Source: Sporosarcina ureilytica
Lineage (GTDB): Bacteria; Bacillota; Bacilli; Bacillales_A; Planococcaceae
Assembly: GCF_001753205.1 (NCBI RefSeq)
Contig: NZ_CP017560.1
Coordinates: 186,001 to 250,000, forward strand
Direction of reading: 5' to 3'
Length of the DNA: 64,000 nucleotides
Shown here: piece by piece, positions 38,790 to 50,549 of the stretch
Layout of the letters: each line of letters opens with the position of its first letter
Numbering within the stretch: the first letter of the stretch is position 1
Notes under the pieces: model-generated
The model's database searches: none
What the model saw: the letters and a program-made list of their open reading frames with translations, nothing else
Told to the model about the DNA's origin: nothing
Made by a program: the position numbers and the translations under genes

Positions 38790-39884
38790 CTAAATAATCA
38801 TATCAATAGTAATATCCCTTTGTTTTGTTAAATCTATTGTTGACCCATCTTCATTTAATTTTACGATTGGACGGAAAGGAGCATCTTGATAAATAAAGAT
38901 GACAACACCTTTGATGCCATTAGATAGTTTTACCTCAGTACCTAAAGAAAGCTTTCCAATAACATGATATAAAGTATCGATTACATTGATGTCGAATTTC
39001 CCAAACTCTTCTTCTCTTATAATTTCCAAAACCTTGAATGGTGATTCTTTTGATCGATAAATTCTAGCGGAAGTCATTGCATGATATACATCAGCCAATG
39101 CTAAGATTTGAGAATGTAATAGAACATTATTTTGTTTATCCCCTCTAGGATAGCCACTTCCATCAAGTCTTTCGTGGTGTTGGAGAATTGCGAGTTTCAT
39201 TTCTGTTCTAAGTAAAGGCGAGTCTTTTACCATTTGATAGCTATATATTGGATGTTTTTTAACCTCACTATATTCCATTTCGGATAAAACTGCATTTTTT
39301 TCTATTATGGATGACTCAATTTTAGCCATCCCACTATCAATAAGTGTCCCTGCCAAACCCAATTGTATGGATTCCCCTAATGAAAAATCCAACTTTCTTC
39401 CAATGGAAAATGCAATTAATCCAACGGCAATTGAATGATGATATAAATAATCTTTTGTATTAGATACATTGCTTAAAAAAGTTAAGTTCGTTTCGCTACT
39501 ATCATACTGTTTTAGTAAAGGAACTATAAAAGACCGTACACTCGCTATGTCAGGTTTAATTCCCACTCTCCATTTTACATACTCTTTTTTAAATTTATTT
39601 ACAGTTTCTAAATAACTAGTTTGAAAAGGAGTAGTATTTGAATGATGATCTTGAGCGTTGAGTTCTTCTTGTCTAATATCCTCTACTTCATCCTGAACTG
39701 GAACAATCTGATTTGTCTCTTTTACTTTCACTTTCTTAACATTGAACATTTGTAGGACCTGGATATGTTCGTTCGTTAAATCCGTATCTTTCTTAACAAT
39801 AGGAAAGTGAGTGTTCACGTATATATCCTCACTAATTGTAAGACCCGGACGTAAATTGTGTAATTCTACGAATGAATTGCCCAT
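38790..39884 (-). CDS. HD-GYP domain protein with degenerate HD motif
   Basis: A 364-residue protein: a conserved N-terminal region (LRPGLTISEDIYVNTHFPIV), a charged linker, then an HD-GYP domain (about residues 150-320). HH of YHHSIAVGL, HHERLDGSGYPRG and DVYHAMTSARIYR are present, but the expected HDIGK appears as IDSGM (in GTLIDSGMAKI), so the metal-binding His of the HD pair is replaced by Ile. The start ATG 39884 is eight bases after AAAGGAG. c-di-GMP phosphodiesterase activity, typical of the family, is therefore doubtful. It lies between gyrA and rrn, as in some other Bacillales. Confidence 0.85.
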   Translation of the reverse strand: MGNSFVELHNLRPGLTISEDIYVNTHFPIVKKDTDLTNEHIQVLQMFNVKKVKVKETNQIVPVQDEVEDIRQEELNAQDHHSNTTPFQTSYLETVNKFKKEYVKWRVGIKPDIASVRSFIVPLLKQYDSSETNLTFLSNVSNTKDYLYHHSIAVGLIAFSIGRKLDFSLGESIQLGLAGTLIDSGMAKIESSIIEKNAVLSEMEYSEVKKHPIYSYQMVKDSPLLRTEMKLAILQHHERLDGSGYPRGDKQNNVLLHSQILALADVYHAMTSARIYRSKESPFKVLEIIREEEFGKFDINVIDTLYHVIGKLSLGTEVKLSNGIKGVVIFIYQDAPFRPIVKLNEDGSTIDLTKQRDITIDMII

Positions 39885-39903
39885 TTTATTAACTCCTTTA
39901 CAA

Positions 39904-39932
39904 ATTTTATGCAAACCCACGAATGAAATCAA
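39904..39932 (-). promoter_or_regulatory. Candidate promoter of the HD-GYP gene
   Basis: On the minus strand TTGATT (39932-39927), a 17-bp spacer and TAAAAT (39909-39904), very close to the ribosome-binding site. Confidence 0.55.
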
Positions 39933-40070
39933 CGGTGTTCTAGGCTGAATGATAAAAACAAAATTAATATTTCAACCAATCTCTTAGTGAATTACTTACC
40001 CTGATGAGTTCTGTCTGAACGATAAATAATAGAATCATTTCACTATACATCAAAAAGGCTTTAAACCTTT

Positions 40071-40112
40071 TTAAAAACGCCAAATGAGTTTTTGCTCATT
40101 TGGCGTTTAAAA
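40071..40112 (-). terminator. Terminator of gyrA
   Basis: AAACGCCAAATGAG pairs perfectly with CTCATTTGGCGTTT across a six-base loop, followed on the minus strand by TTTTT. A weaker hairpin (AAAAGG/CCTTTT, 40051-40070) follows. Confidence 0.9.
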
Positions 40113-42647
40113 TTATTCATTTTGTTCGTCTAAATCTGCTTCGGTACTCGTCGAATCTGCATCGTTATCTACGTCAGCCGAATCTGAATCGGATTCTTCA
40201 TCTTCATCCTCATCATTATCTTCTTTCTCTACTTTCGCGACAGTTGCAACAAGTTCATCTTCCCCGAGACGGATTAGGCGTACACCTTGCGTACTTCGTC
40301 CAATAACGGAAATATCGCTAATATCCATTCGGATTAAAATTCCATTGATTGTAATTAACATTAAATCTTCTGTACCATCGACAGCTTTCATTGCGACAAG
40401 CGAACCGTTACGTTCTGTCACATGCAATGTTTTCAACCCATAGCCGCCGCGAGATTGGATTCGGTACTCTTCTTCAGACGTTCGTTTTCCAAACCCTTTT
40501 TCAGTAACGACGAGGATTTCTTTTCCTTCATCGATAACATCCATTCCAACGGTTATATCGCCATCTCGTAAACGGATTCCTCGAACTCCACCTGCGACAC
40601 GTCCCATAGAACGAATATCAGATTCATTGAATCGAATGAGCATACCATCCTTCGTTCCAATCACGATATCTTCGTTGCCGTTCGTCATTTTAACCCCGAT
40701 AAGTTCATCATTATCCCTTAATGTAAGAGCAATTAGACCATTTGAACGGATATTTGCAAAATCGGAGACTCGTGTTCGCTTGGCAACCCCATTCCGCGTA
40801 ACAAAGAAGAAGTACTTATCTTCCTCAAATTCCGCAACTGGAATCATGGCTGTGACATTTTCGTCTTTGTCTACGCCAAGTAGATTAATAATCGGCAAGC
40901 CTTTCGCTGTTCGACTAAACTCTGGAACTTGGTAGCCTTTCGTTCTAAATACACGGCCCTTACTTGTAAAGAATAAAATCGTGTCATGTGTCGATGTATT
41001 CAATAAATGTTCAACGAAATCATCATCGTTTGTGCCCATTCCTTGAATACCACGGCCACCACGACGTTGGCTACGATAAGTATTTGCAGGTAATCGTTTA
41101 ATATAACCATTATGTGTTAGCGTTAAAACTGAGTTTTCAACTGGGATTAAATCTTCATCCTCAATCATTTCTGCACCGCCGGCAGTGATTTCAGTCCTGC
41201 GCTCATCAGAAAAACGTTCCTTTAACTCAAGTAATTCTTCTCGAATAATTTGTACTAACTTTTCCTCGTCGGCAAGGATTGCACGAAGTTCAGCAATAAG
41301 TAATTGAAGTTGCTTATACTCTTCTTCAATTTTATCCCTTTCCAACCCTGTTAAACGTTGGAGACGCATGTCTAGAATTGCTTGGGCTTGTCTTTCCGAA
41401 AGATTAAACTGCTCGATTAGACCATTTTTTGCTTCTTCAGTTGTTTTTGACGCACGAATTAAGGCAATAATAGCATCAATATTATCAAGCGCAATTCTTA
41501 ATCCCTCTAGAATATGTGCACGGTCTTCCGCACGACGTAAGTCATATTGTGTACGTCTACGAATGACAACTTTTTGATGTTCTAAGTAGTGATATAAAAT
41601 CTCTTTTAAACCAAGTACTTTAGGCTGCCCATCTACGAGTGCAAGCATATTTACACCAAAACTTGATTGGAGTGCAGTTTGTTTATATAAATTATTTAAG
41701 ACAACATTGGCATTTGCATCCCTGCGGATTTCAATGACAATTCGCATACCGTTACGGTCAGATTCGTCTCGCAAGTCGGTAATGCCATCAATTTTCTTAT
41801 CGCGAACGAGTTCCGCAATTTTTTCAATTAATCGTGCCTTGTTTACTTGGTAAGGCAATTCATTAACGAGTATTGTTTCTCTGCCATTCGCTTTTTGTTC
41901 AATTTCAACTTTACCACGAATGATTAATGAACCTCTACCTGTTTTATAAGCTCTTCGTATACCACTGCGTCCCATAATAATTCCACCTGTTGGGAAATCA
42001 GGACCAGGTAGAACTTCCATTAATTCTTCAGTTGTAATTTCCGCATTATCCGCTAAAGCAAGTACTGCATTGATGGTTTCGCCTAAATGATGGGGTGGAA
42101 TATTCGTTGCCATTCCAACCGCGATTCCTGATGTTCCGTTCACAAGTAAGTTTGGAAAACGACTTGGTAGAACAATAGGCTCTCGTTCTTGACCATCATA
42201 GTTATCTTGATAATCTATCGTATCTTTATTAATGTCTCTAAGTAATTCCATTGCGATACGGGACATTCTAGATTCCGTATATCGCATGGCAGCGGCAGCA
42301 TCTCCGTCTACAGAACCGAAGTTTCCATGTCCGTCTACTAGCATATAACGGTAGTTAAAGTCCTGTGCCATCCGAACCATCGTATCGTACACAGCACTAT
42401 CGCCGTGTGGATGGTATTTACCAATGACATCCCCGACGATACGTGCAGATTTCTTATGTGGCTTATCTGCAGTATTCCCAAGGTCTTGCATCGCGTATAA
42501 AATTCGGCGATGCACTGGTTTTAAACCGTCCCTAACATCGGGAAGTGCACGGGAAACGATAACACTCATTGCATAGTCTAAAAACGATGTTCTCATTTCC
42601 GTACTAATATTAATGCCTTTGACGCCACGATTTGGCATATCTGCCAT
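40113..42647 (-). CDS. gyrA: DNA gyrase subunit A
   Basis: An 844-residue type IIA topoisomerase subunit that cleaves and rejoins DNA. The catalytic tyrosine is Y123 in [11 protein letters not shown]. The quinolone-resistance region has Ser84 and Asp88 ([15 protein letters not shown]), i.e. wild-type-like residues. The GyrA box is seen as [10 protein letters not shown] near residue 540. The C-terminal beta-pinwheel repeats follow, ending in a strongly acidic tail (about residues 805-844). It is 29 bp downstream of gyrB, in one operon. Confidence 0.98.
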   Translation of the reverse strand: MADMPNRGVKGINISTEMRTSFLDYAMSVIVSRALPDVRDGLKPVHRRILYAMQDLGNTADKPHKKSARIVGDVIGKYHPHGDSAVYDTMVRMAQDFNYRYMLVDGHGNFGSVDGDAAAAMRYTESRMSRIAMELLRDINKDTIDYQDNYDGQEREPIVLPSRFPNLLVNGTSGIAVGMATNIPPHHLGETINAVLALADNAEITTEELMEVLPGPDFPTGGIIMGRSGIRRAYKTGRGSLIIRGKVEIEQKANGRETILVNELPYQVNKARLIEKIAELVRDKKIDGITDLRDESDRNGMRIVIEIRRDANANVVLNNLYKQTALQSSFGVNMLALVDGQPKVLGLKEILYHYLEHQKVVIRRRTQYDLRRAEDRAHILEGLRIALDNIDAIIALIRASKTTEEAKNGLIEQFNLSERQAQAILDMRLQRLTGLERDKIEEEYKQLQLLIAELRAILADEEKLVQIIREELLELKERFSDERRTEITAGGAEMIEDEDLIPVENSVLTLTHNGYIKRLPANTYRSQRRGGRGIQGMGTNDDDFVEHLLNTSTHDTILFFTSKGRVFRTKGYQVPEFSRTAKGLPIINLLGVDKDENVTAMIPVAEFEEDKYFFFVTRNGVAKRTRVSDFANIRSNGLIALTLRDNDELIGVKMTNGNEDIVIGTKDGMLIRFNESDIRSMGRVAGGVRGIRLRDGDITVGMDVIDEGKEILVVTEKGFGKRTSEEEYRIQSRGGYGLKTLHVTERNGSLVAMKAVDGTEDLMLITINGILIRMDISDISVIGRSTQGVRLIRLGEDELVATVAKVEKEDNDEDEDEESDSDSADVDNDADSTSTEADLDEQNE

Positions 42648-42676
42648 ATTGGTAAACTCCTTTCAGTTTCCTTTTA

Positions 42677-44608
<1,932 letters not shown>

Positions 44609-44647
44609 TCACCTTTCCTTTCTAAACGTATACAAATACAAAAGTGC

Positions 44648-44738
44648 ATGGCGCCTTCTAGCCTCGACAGGCATAAGACGATTCAGCAGCGTGCTTTTAC
44701 TGCATAGTAGGATTGACTTGTGCCTCAAGTATCAGCTT
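44648..44738 (+). repeat. Fragment of dispersed repeat between gyrB and recF
   Basis: GCGCCTTCTAGCCTCGACAG, then GCATAAGACGATTCAG and a matching GACTTGTGCCTCAAGTATC resemble the core of repeat copy B (24290-24375), including GGCATAAG/CTTGTGCC end pairing, but with decayed arms. It occupies the place of remB. Confidence 0.55.
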
Positions 44739-44842
44739 CTATACACCACACCTAGCAAAGTAATTGCATACGTAAACCCCGCAACTAATGAATCTTATTT
44801 CAGTAAAAAAACTACCGCTCTTACAAAAGAGTTGGAACGGCA

Positions 44843-45967
44843 CTATTCGGCACTTTTTCTTTTCACGGTTCCTGCAGTCACTTCAAATATTTCGGCTTGG
44901 CGAATTGTTTCGTGATCGATACCAGCAATATTTGTCGTTGTAACAAACGTTTGGACTTCACCTTGAATCGTATTTAACAAATGAGACTGACGGAAATCAT
45001 CTAACTCCGATAAGACATCATCGAGAAGTAATATCGGGGATTCACCGACTTCTTGTTTCACTAATTCAATTTCCGCTAATTTTAAAGATAAAGCCGTTGT
45101 TCTTTGTTGACCTTGCGAACCGAACGTTTGAATGTCATAGCCGTTAACGTGAAAATGTAAATCATCTCGATGCGGTCCAAGTAAGGTTAACCCTCTATCT
45201 ACTTCTCTAGAACGCATTTCAGTTAACCGTTTTTCAAAAATGTTTTCCATTTCTTCAGTAGTCTGCCCAGAATTCAAGTCTTTTAAAGTTCCATAAGAAA
45301 CTTTCAACGATTCCATTCCCCGGGAAATACCTTTATGAATCGGTTCTGCCCATTTTTGCAGTAATTCCATGAAATAAAAACGTTTACGAATAATTTGGAT
45401 AGCTACTTGAATATACTGTTCTGTATATATATCAAACATGACATTATTAAAATTTGAGTTTCCTCGATTATCTCGTAGAATTGCGTTTCTTTGCTTTAAA
45501 ACCTTTTGAAATGTAAGTAGGTCATGAAGATAGACAGGAGAAATTTGACCAATTTCCATATCTAGAAATCGTCTCCTGACAGAAGGACTCCCTTTAACAA
45601 GATTTAAATCTTCAGGGGCAAACATCACAACGTTTAATTGACCGATGTAATGGCTCAATCGATTTTGCTCTAAATGGTTTACTCGTGCTTTTTTTCCCTT
45701 TTTGGAAATAACAAGCTCAAGTGGGAGATTCCCATATTTACGTTTAATGTTCCCTTCTATTTTACCATATTCTTGTTCCCAACGTATCAATTCACGATCA
45801 TTTGAAGTGCGATGTGATTTTGCCATCGACAAAACGTATATGGCCTCCATGATATTTGTCTTGCCTTGTGCATTTTCCCCTATTAAGACATTAATCTCAG
45901 GGGAAAATGACAAATCGAGCTTTTCGTAATTTCGATAATTCGTTAAAGCTAGTCGCTCAATATACAT
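44843..45967 (-). CDS. recF: DNA replication and repair protein RecF
   Basis: A 374-residue SMC-like ATPase that loads RecA at gaps with RecO/RecR. Walker A is [14 protein letters not shown] near residues 30-43, the signature region is [18 protein letters not shown] near residues 282-299, and Walker B is [13 protein letters not shown] near residues 312-324. It overlaps yaaA by 11 bp. Part of the yaaA-recF block; recR lies elsewhere in the window. Confidence 0.97.
   Translation of the reverse strand: MYIERLALTNYRNYEKLDLSFSPEINVLIGENAQGKTNIMEAIYVLSMAKSHRTSNDRELIRWEQEYGKIEGNIKRKYGNLPLELVISKKGKKARVNHLEQNRLSHYIGQLNVVMFAPEDLNLVKGSPSVRRRFLDMEIGQISPVYLHDLLTFQKVLKQRNAILRDNRGNSNFNNVMFDIYTEQYIQVAIQIIRKRFYFMELLQKWAEPIHKGISRGMESLKVSYGTLKDLNSGQTTEEMENIFEKRLTEMRSREVDRGLTLLGPHRDDLHFHVNGYDIQTFGSQGQQRTTALSLKLAEIELVKQEVGESPILLLDDVLSELDDFRQSHLLNTIQGEVQTFVTTTNIAGIDHETIRQAEIFEVTAGTVKRKSAE
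45315..45328. promoter_or_regulatory. Possible Noc-binding site inside recF (13 of 14 match)
   Basis: The plus strand reads ATTCCCCGGGAAAT; the B. subtilis Noc site is ATTTCCCGGGAAAT (from memory). One mismatch. Being inside a coding region it may be chance. Confidence 0.35.
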
Positions 45968-46196
45968 CCGGCGAACCGTCTGTCTCTTCGTTTATTTTGA
46001 ATTTACCTAAATCCGGAATCTCGACAATATCATTATGGCGCAACTTTTTACCACGTCTTTGTTCTGGTTCATTATTTACATAAACGGTATTTTCATCCAG
46101 ATACCATTTGGCCATGCCGCCTGAACTAATCACGTTCACCATTTTTAAAAATTGGCCAAGTGTTATAAATTCCGAATGGATAGTCAGATCTTTCAT
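45957..46196 (-). CDS. yaaA: S4-domain RNA-binding protein YaaA
   Basis: A 79-residue S4-like domain protein. [23 protein letters not shown], quoted by region (residues 11-33), and the [18 protein letters not shown] stretch (near residues 39-56) are the S4 core. Known in B. subtilis as YaaA (RlbA), with a proposed role in large-subunit assembly. It is conserved between dnaN and recF and overlaps recF by 11 bp. Small cytosolic protein, no membrane segment. Confidence 0.93.
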   Translation of the reverse strand: MKDLTIHSEFITLGQFLKMVNVISSGGMAKWYLDENTVYVNNEPEQRRGKKLRHNDIVEIPDLGKFKINEETDGSPDVY

Positions 46197-46264
46197 CGAT
46201 CTTCAACCTTTCATAAGTTAGTTATCACTTCATTTTACAGGATTTCCGGTCGTAAGTAAAAAAA

Positions 46265-46302
46265 GACTATAGATAAAGTGTAAAACGACTTTATCTATAG
46301 TC
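46265..46302 (-). terminator. Terminator after dnaN
   Basis: GACTATAGATAAAGT pairs perfectly with ACTTTATCTATAGTC; on the minus strand a TTTTTTT run follows. It separates dnaN from yaaA-recF. Confidence 0.9.
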
Positions 46303-46328
46303 GGAGCGAACCTTTTATTAACAAGTTT

Positions 46329-47462
46329 TTAATACGTTCGAACAGGTAAGATTAATTGTAATATCGAATCATCATCTGCCGATTTTAATATAAATGGTCG
46401 CATTGCTCCCGTAAATTGAATCTCAATATCTTGTCCATCAATTGCACGTAATGCATCCATCATATATTTTGCACTAAAAGAAATCTTCAGTTCTTCACCA
46501 GCGATTTGAATTGCTTCAACTAGCTCTTCAACTTTTCCGATTTCAGGTGAATTAGACGATATCTCAATCATTTTATCTTCTGTGGAAAAACGAACGATAT
46601 TATTACGATCTTCTTTAGCAAGTAAGGATGCTCGGTCAATGGATTGTAACAGTGAACGGCCATTGACTGTAACAGATGTTTTACTTTCAGTTGGAATTAA
46701 CCGTGACGTATCAGGATAATTTCCTTCCAGTAAACGTGAATAAAATAATACATGATCCGTTTTAAACAGAACTTGTTGTTCTGCAATAATAATTTTTACT
46801 GGACTATCAGAATCCGGTAAAATTTTATTTAATTCTTGAAGACTTTTTCCTGGTATGACAAAACTAAATGGGATTGTTGGCATATTTTCAGGAGATGCAA
46901 GTCTTCTTGCAAGTCTGTGACTGTCCGTTGCAACACATGATAATTTACCTTCTTCAACAGTCCAATGAACACCCGTTAAAATTGGGCGCGTTTCTTGCTG
47001 AGATACAGCAAATACTGTCTCACGGATAATTGATTTCATTAGGTCTGCTGGTAATGAAAAGCTATGCTCATCTTTCACTTCCGGCAAAATTGGATACTCG
47101 TCTGGATTTGATCCAATTAATTTAAACTCAGATTTCCCTGAACGAATTAATGTGAGTAAACCGTCTGTTACGTTAATTTTAACTTCGTTTGTTGGCAGTT
47201 TACGAATAATTTCACTAAAAACTCTTGCTTGTAAGACGATACTGCCTTGTTCAGAGATTTTAATGAGTTCCTTACCATCTCTTTCTACGGGGATAAAAGT
47301 ACGAATCGTAATATCTGAATCGCTACCTGTCATCGACATTCCTTGTTCATTCACTTCAATTTTTATTCCCGTTAAGATTGGTATCGCAACTTTAGAACTG
47401 ATCGCTTTCATAACATCATTTAGCGCATCGAGAAGTTCGTCTCTTACAATCTCAAATTTCAT
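46329..47462 (-). CDS. dnaN: DNA polymerase III beta subunit (sliding clamp)
   Basis: A 377-residue clamp monomer with three similar domains. Recognisable are the N-terminal MKFEIVRDELLDALNDVMKA region, KIEVNEQGMSMTGSDSDITI and the C-terminal ILPVRTY. The ring tethers polymerases and other enzymes to DNA; YabA, encoded here, also contacts it. It begins 173 bp after dnaA, across the unwinding part of oriC. Confidence 0.98.
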   Translation of the reverse strand: MKFEIVRDELLDALNDVMKAISSKVAIPILTGIKIEVNEQGMSMTGSDSDITIRTFIPVERDGKELIKISEQGSIVLQARVFSEIIRKLPTNEVKINVTDGLLTLIRSGKSEFKLIGSNPDEYPILPEVKDEHSFSLPADLMKSIIRETVFAVSQQETRPILTGVHWTVEEGKLSCVATDSHRLARRLASPENMPTIPFSFVIPGKSLQELNKILPDSDSPVKIIIAEQQVLFKTDHVLFYSRLLEGNYPDTSRLIPTESKTSVTVNGRSLLQSIDRASLLAKEDRNNIVRFSTEDKMIEISSNSPEIGKVEELVEAIQIAGEELKISFSAKYMMDALRAIDGQDIEIQFTGAMRPFILKSADDDSILQLILPVRTY

Positions 47463-47635
47463 TTCATACCCTCGCTTATATATTTATATTAATTAATTAA
47501 AAGATAGTAATAATAGTAATAGGGCCTGTGGATTTGTGGATAAGTGACTTTACTGCACTGCCACAAGGTTTTCAACATGTGTACAACATGTTCATGATTG
47601 TGCATGGGTTATCCTATGTTACTCACAAGTTATGA
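47463..47635. other. oriC: oriC, dnaA-dnaN part: DnaA boxes, GC cluster, DnaA-trios and AT-rich unwinding region
   Basis: Plus strand from left to right: an AT-only tract (about 47478-47502), DnaA-trios TAG-TAA-TAA-TAG-TAA-TAG (47505-47522), a GGCC cluster (47523-47526), a near-box TGTGGATTT (47527-47535) and a perfect DnaA box TGTGGATAA (47535-47543). This is the arrangement described for the B. subtilis basal unwinding system. Weaker boxes: TTATCCTAT (47609) and TTACTCACA (47619). Confidence 0.88.
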
Positions 47636-48985
47636 TTATTCTCTACCAAGCGTATTTTTGATTTCTTTTATATCTTGTTGCAAAGCTTGGTCATCTTTTA
47701 ACATCGTCGAGATTTTCTCATGTGCATGAATAACCGTTGAATGATCTCGACCTCCAAATTCTGAACCAATTTTAGGCAAAGAATTATCCGTTAACTCTCT
47801 TGATAGATACATGGCAACTTGTCTTGGAAAGGCAATTGCACGTGTTCTTTTTTTAGCCGAAAAATCTTCAAGGCGTATGTTGAAGTGTTTTCCAACTGTT
47901 TTTTGAATATCAAGGATGGTAACGGTTCTTGGTCTTGTATTTGGAATAATATCTTTTAATGCTTCACCAGCAAGTTCTACTGTAATATCACTATTCACTA
48001 ATGAAGAATAGGCAACTACTCTGATTAGAGCTCCTTCAAGTTCACGAATATTCGTATCAATTTCATTAGCGATATGCATCATCACTTCGTTTGGAATATC
48101 GATAAGCCCATCAGCTTTCGCCTTTTTACGTAATATCGCGATTCTTGTTTCTAAATCAGGCGGTGTAATATCCGTAATAAGTCCCCATTCAAAGCGTGAT
48201 CTAAGTCGATCTTCTAATGTTGGAATTTCTTTTGGTGGCCTGTCACTTGAAATGACAATTTGCTTTGATTCTTCATGAAGTGTGTTAAACGTATGGAAAA
48301 ATTCTTCTTGTGTTTGTTCTTTTCCTGCAAGAAATTGAATATCATCTATGAGAAGCACATCAACATTTCGATATTTGTTGCGAAATTCGACGGCTTTATT
48401 GTCTCGAATTGAATTAATGAATTCATTTGTAAACTTTTCAGATGTTAAATAAACAACCTTGGCGTTCGGATTATCTTCCAATACATAATGGCCAATGGCA
48501 TGCATTAAGTGAGTTTTCCCCAGCCCAACGCCTCCGTAAATAAAAAGAGGGTTATAAGCTTTCGCTGGTGCTTCTGCAACGGCTAGTGATGCTGCATGGG
48601 CAAAACGATTGCCAGACCCAATCACAAAAGTGTCAAATGTATACTTTGAATTAAGCATTCCCGCAATTGAATGAGAAGGGGGAGTTTCAGCAGGTGGTTC
48701 AACTGGTTTAGGCATCATAAAGTCCTTTTCTTCCATATCTTCGGGTACAACGAAATGGATAAATCGATCTTCCCCTGTAATTTCAGACAGAATACCAGTG
48801 ATTAAGTGAATATAATTACTTTCCAACCAGTCTTTTGAAAATGTATTTGGGACAGCTATCGTGACATTCTCTTCTTCGTAAGAAATTAATTTTGTCGATT
48901 TTAGCCAGGTTTCAAAACTCGGTCTTGAAATTCGTTCTTCAATTTTCGACAAGACTTCATCCCATAATTTTTCTAGGTGATCCAC
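47636..48985 (-). CDS. dnaA: Chromosomal replication initiator DnaA
   Basis: A 449-residue initiator. Domain I (about residues 1-80), a proline-rich linker, then the AAA+ domain with Walker [16 protein letters not shown] and Walker [11 protein letters not shown], and domain IV with the box-binding signature [15 protein letters not shown]. The start is GTG 48985 ([12 protein letters not shown]), seven bases after AAAGGAGG; the ATG at 49036 lies near the promoter and is rejected. B. subtilis DnaA has 446 residues. Flanked by DnaA boxes on both sides. Confidence 0.98.
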   Translation of the reverse strand: MDHLEKLWDEVLSKIEERISRPSFETWLKSTKLISYEEENVTIAVPNTFSKDWLESNYIHLITGILSEITGEDRFIHFVVPEDMEEKDFMMPKPVEPPAETPPSHSIAGMLNSKYTFDTFVIGSGNRFAHAASLAVAEAPAKAYNPLFIYGGVGLGKTHLMHAIGHYVLEDNPNAKVVYLTSEKFTNEFINSIRDNKAVEFRNKYRNVDVLLIDDIQFLAGKEQTQEEFFHTFNTLHEESKQIVISSDRPPKEIPTLEDRLRSRFEWGLITDITPPDLETRIAILRKKAKADGLIDIPNEVMMHIANEIDTNIRELEGALIRVVAYSSLVNSDITVELAGEALKDIIPNTRPRTVTILDIQKTVGKHFNIRLEDFSAKKRTRAIAFPRQVAMYLSRELTDNSLPKIGSEFGGRDHSTVIHAHEKISTMLKDDQALQQDIKEIKNTLGRE

Positions 48986-49514
48986 TAAGGTGCCTCCTTT
49001 ACATAAACTTTTTAAGTGAAGATATGTATTATACACATAAATTCACTGTGTGGATAACAATTATGCAAAAGTGTGGAAAAAATTATCCACAACATATCAA
49101 CAATTGTGGATAAAGGTAAGCGTTATTTTTTTGTGCACAATTAAATCTTTTTTATTGTAACAGGGAACAGTTGTAATTACAAGGCTTTCTGTATCTTATC
49201 CACAACGCACTCCACTACTCACAAATCCTTTATCCACAGGCATTTATATGTGCACCTTTTGTCGATATTTGTTGTGCATAATATTTTCAGGAAAAATAAT
49301 GCGCACATATTCATGCCAAGAATAAAAAAAGTTCTGTGGATAACTAAGTTATTAAAGAAATGGATGTTGGACAAGTGTAAATGTAGAAGTTAATAACGCA
49401 AAATAAATATTGGGCTATGTCTGTATAACGGGTTAAAATGCTTATCTATATTAGTAATCCATTACGAAAAACTTTCAGCGGAATAGGTGATAAGCATAAA
49501 GAAATAATAAAAGA
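48986..49514. other. oriC: oriC, upstream part: DnaA box cluster
   Basis: About 530 bp without a gene between divergent dnaA and rpmH. Perfect 9-mer boxes: TGTGGATAA at 49049, 49105 and 49335; TTATCCACA at 49083, 49196 and 49230. A near-box TGTGGAAAA is at 49072. Four of these lie within 65 bp of each other next to the dnaA promoter, the rest further out. The region is A+T rich and corresponds to incA/incB of B. subtilis. Confidence 0.93.
49028..49057 (-). promoter_or_regulatory. dnaA promoter overlapped by a DnaA box
   Basis: On the minus strand TATAAT (49033-49028) is preceded at 18 bp by TTATCC (49057-49052), which is part of the DnaA box TTATCCACA (49057-49049). DnaA binding should occlude the -35 region. 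Confidence 0.7.
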
Positions 49515-49543
49515 TTGACTTTCAGGTTAAAAAAAATTATAAT
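49515..49543 (+). promoter_or_regulatory. Promoter of rpmH
   Basis: TTGACT (49515-49520), a 17-bp spacer and TATAAT (49538-49543), about 54 bases before the rpmH start. Confidence 0.8.
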
Positions 49544-49596
49544 TGTTAGGAATGTCAGGCGTAATAGCGACATTCAATGTAGGAGGTGTCTTATAA

Positions 49597-49734
49597 ATGA
49601 CTAAACGTACATTCCAACCAAATACACGTAAACGTAGTAAAGTTCACGGCTTCCGTGCGAGAATGAGCACGAAAAGCGGGCGCAGAATCATTGCAGCACG
49701 TCGACGCAAAGGAAGAAAAGTGCTTACAGCATAA
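49597..49734 (+). CDS. rpmH: Ribosomal protein L34
   Basis: A 45-residue, strongly basic protein of the large subunit. It opens [19 protein letters not shown] and ends GRKVLTA; the B. subtilis protein is 44 residues. AGGAGG lies nine bases before the ATG. First gene of the rightward (plus-strand) arm next to oriC. It has its own promoter and a strong terminator, so rnpA further on is mainly reached by read-through or another promoter. Confidence 0.98.
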   Translation: MTKRTFQPNTRKRSKVHGFRARMSTKSGRRIIAARRRKGRKVLTA

Positions 49735-49763
49735 GGCCACTGACTCTCAGTGGTCTTTTTTTT
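49735..49763 (+). terminator. Terminator of rpmH
   Basis: GGCCACTGA-ctc-TCAGTGGTC followed by a run of eight Ts. Confidence 0.9.
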
Positions 49764-49996
49764 ATCATATTTACAGTGAAAACATGATTATAAAACTTAA
49801 AATAGATAATACAGACGAATTGTTGATGTTTTTCCAAAGATAGATGATCGAAGAAAAGTCTAGTAAGCCATAAGTATGGGTAAAATAATTACGGCCACAC
49901 CTTGAAAATTTAGTTCAATGTTTTATTTTAGTGCATTTAAAGAGGCTTAATGAATGGTAAATGCAAAATTATTGATGGAACAGGTGAGTTTGTTAA

Positions 49997-50347
49997 ATGA
50001 ATAAACGCCAACGAATAAAAAAGAATAGTGAATTTCAGAAAGTATTTAAAGACGGAAAATCGTTTGCGAACCGTCAATTTATTGTCTACCGCTATTATAA
50101 AGAAGGGCAATCTGAATTTAGATTAGGCCTGTCTGTAAGTAAGAAAGTTGGAAATGCGGTCACAAGAAATCGAATTAAACGTTATATAAGACAATCTTTT
50201 CTTGAACTAAAAGATGAACTGAAAAATGATATAGATTATGTGATTATTGCTAGAAACCAAGCAGCGACAATGGATTTTCATGAAACCAAAAAAAGTTTAC
50301 AACATGTTCTGCGTATTGCACGTGTATTAAAGAAAAGACAGCAGTAG
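49997..50347 (+). CDS. rnpA: Ribonuclease P protein component
   Basis: A 116-residue basic protein that assists RNase P RNA in tRNA 5' maturation. The RNR signature is [12 protein letters not shown] near residues 53-64, and the N-terminus opens [20 protein letters not shown]. The start ATG 49997 follows AGGTGAG at eight bases. It is 262 bp after rpmH, a longer gap than in many Bacillales; I see no feature in 49764-49996. Confidence 0.97.
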   Translation: MNKRQRIKKNSEFQKVFKDGKSFANRQFIVYRYYKEGQSEFRLGLSVSKKVGNAVTRNRIKRYIRQSFLELKDELKNDIDYVIIARNQAATMDFHETKKSLQHVLRIARVLKKRQQ

Positions 50348-50396
50348 CGAAGCACATTTTTAAATGATAAACTTTATTTAACTAATAGTTACTTGA

Positions 50397-50510
50397 GTCA
50401 ATTTCATAATTACCTAAAACCGCTAAGCTGATACAATATATAGTTGAGAACGGTTTAACTCAACTATATATTGTATCGGCGCAGCGAAAAGATTGGATTA
50501 TGAAATTGAC
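50397..50510. repeat. Inverted-repeat element, copy 1 (114 bp)
   Basis: Perfect 14-bp terminal inverted repeats: GTCAATTTCATAAT (50397-50410) and ATTATGAAATTGAC (50497-50510). Inside is a perfect 19-bp stem (50430-50448 with 50459-50477) around a ten-base loop AACGGTTTAA. It lies between rnpA and spoIIIJ. Internal sequence TACCTAAAACCGCTAAG is shared with copy 2 at 56716-56787. There is no coding capacity. Confidence 0.85.
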
Positions 50511-50549
50511 TAACTTTGATTTAAATAGAAAAGATATGGGGGAGCGAAT

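Noticed and set aside
38579-38797. 72-codon plus-strand frame between rrn and the HD-GYP gene
   Set aside because: No ribosome-binding site, no family resemblance, and it runs across the palindromes and into the end of a real gene.
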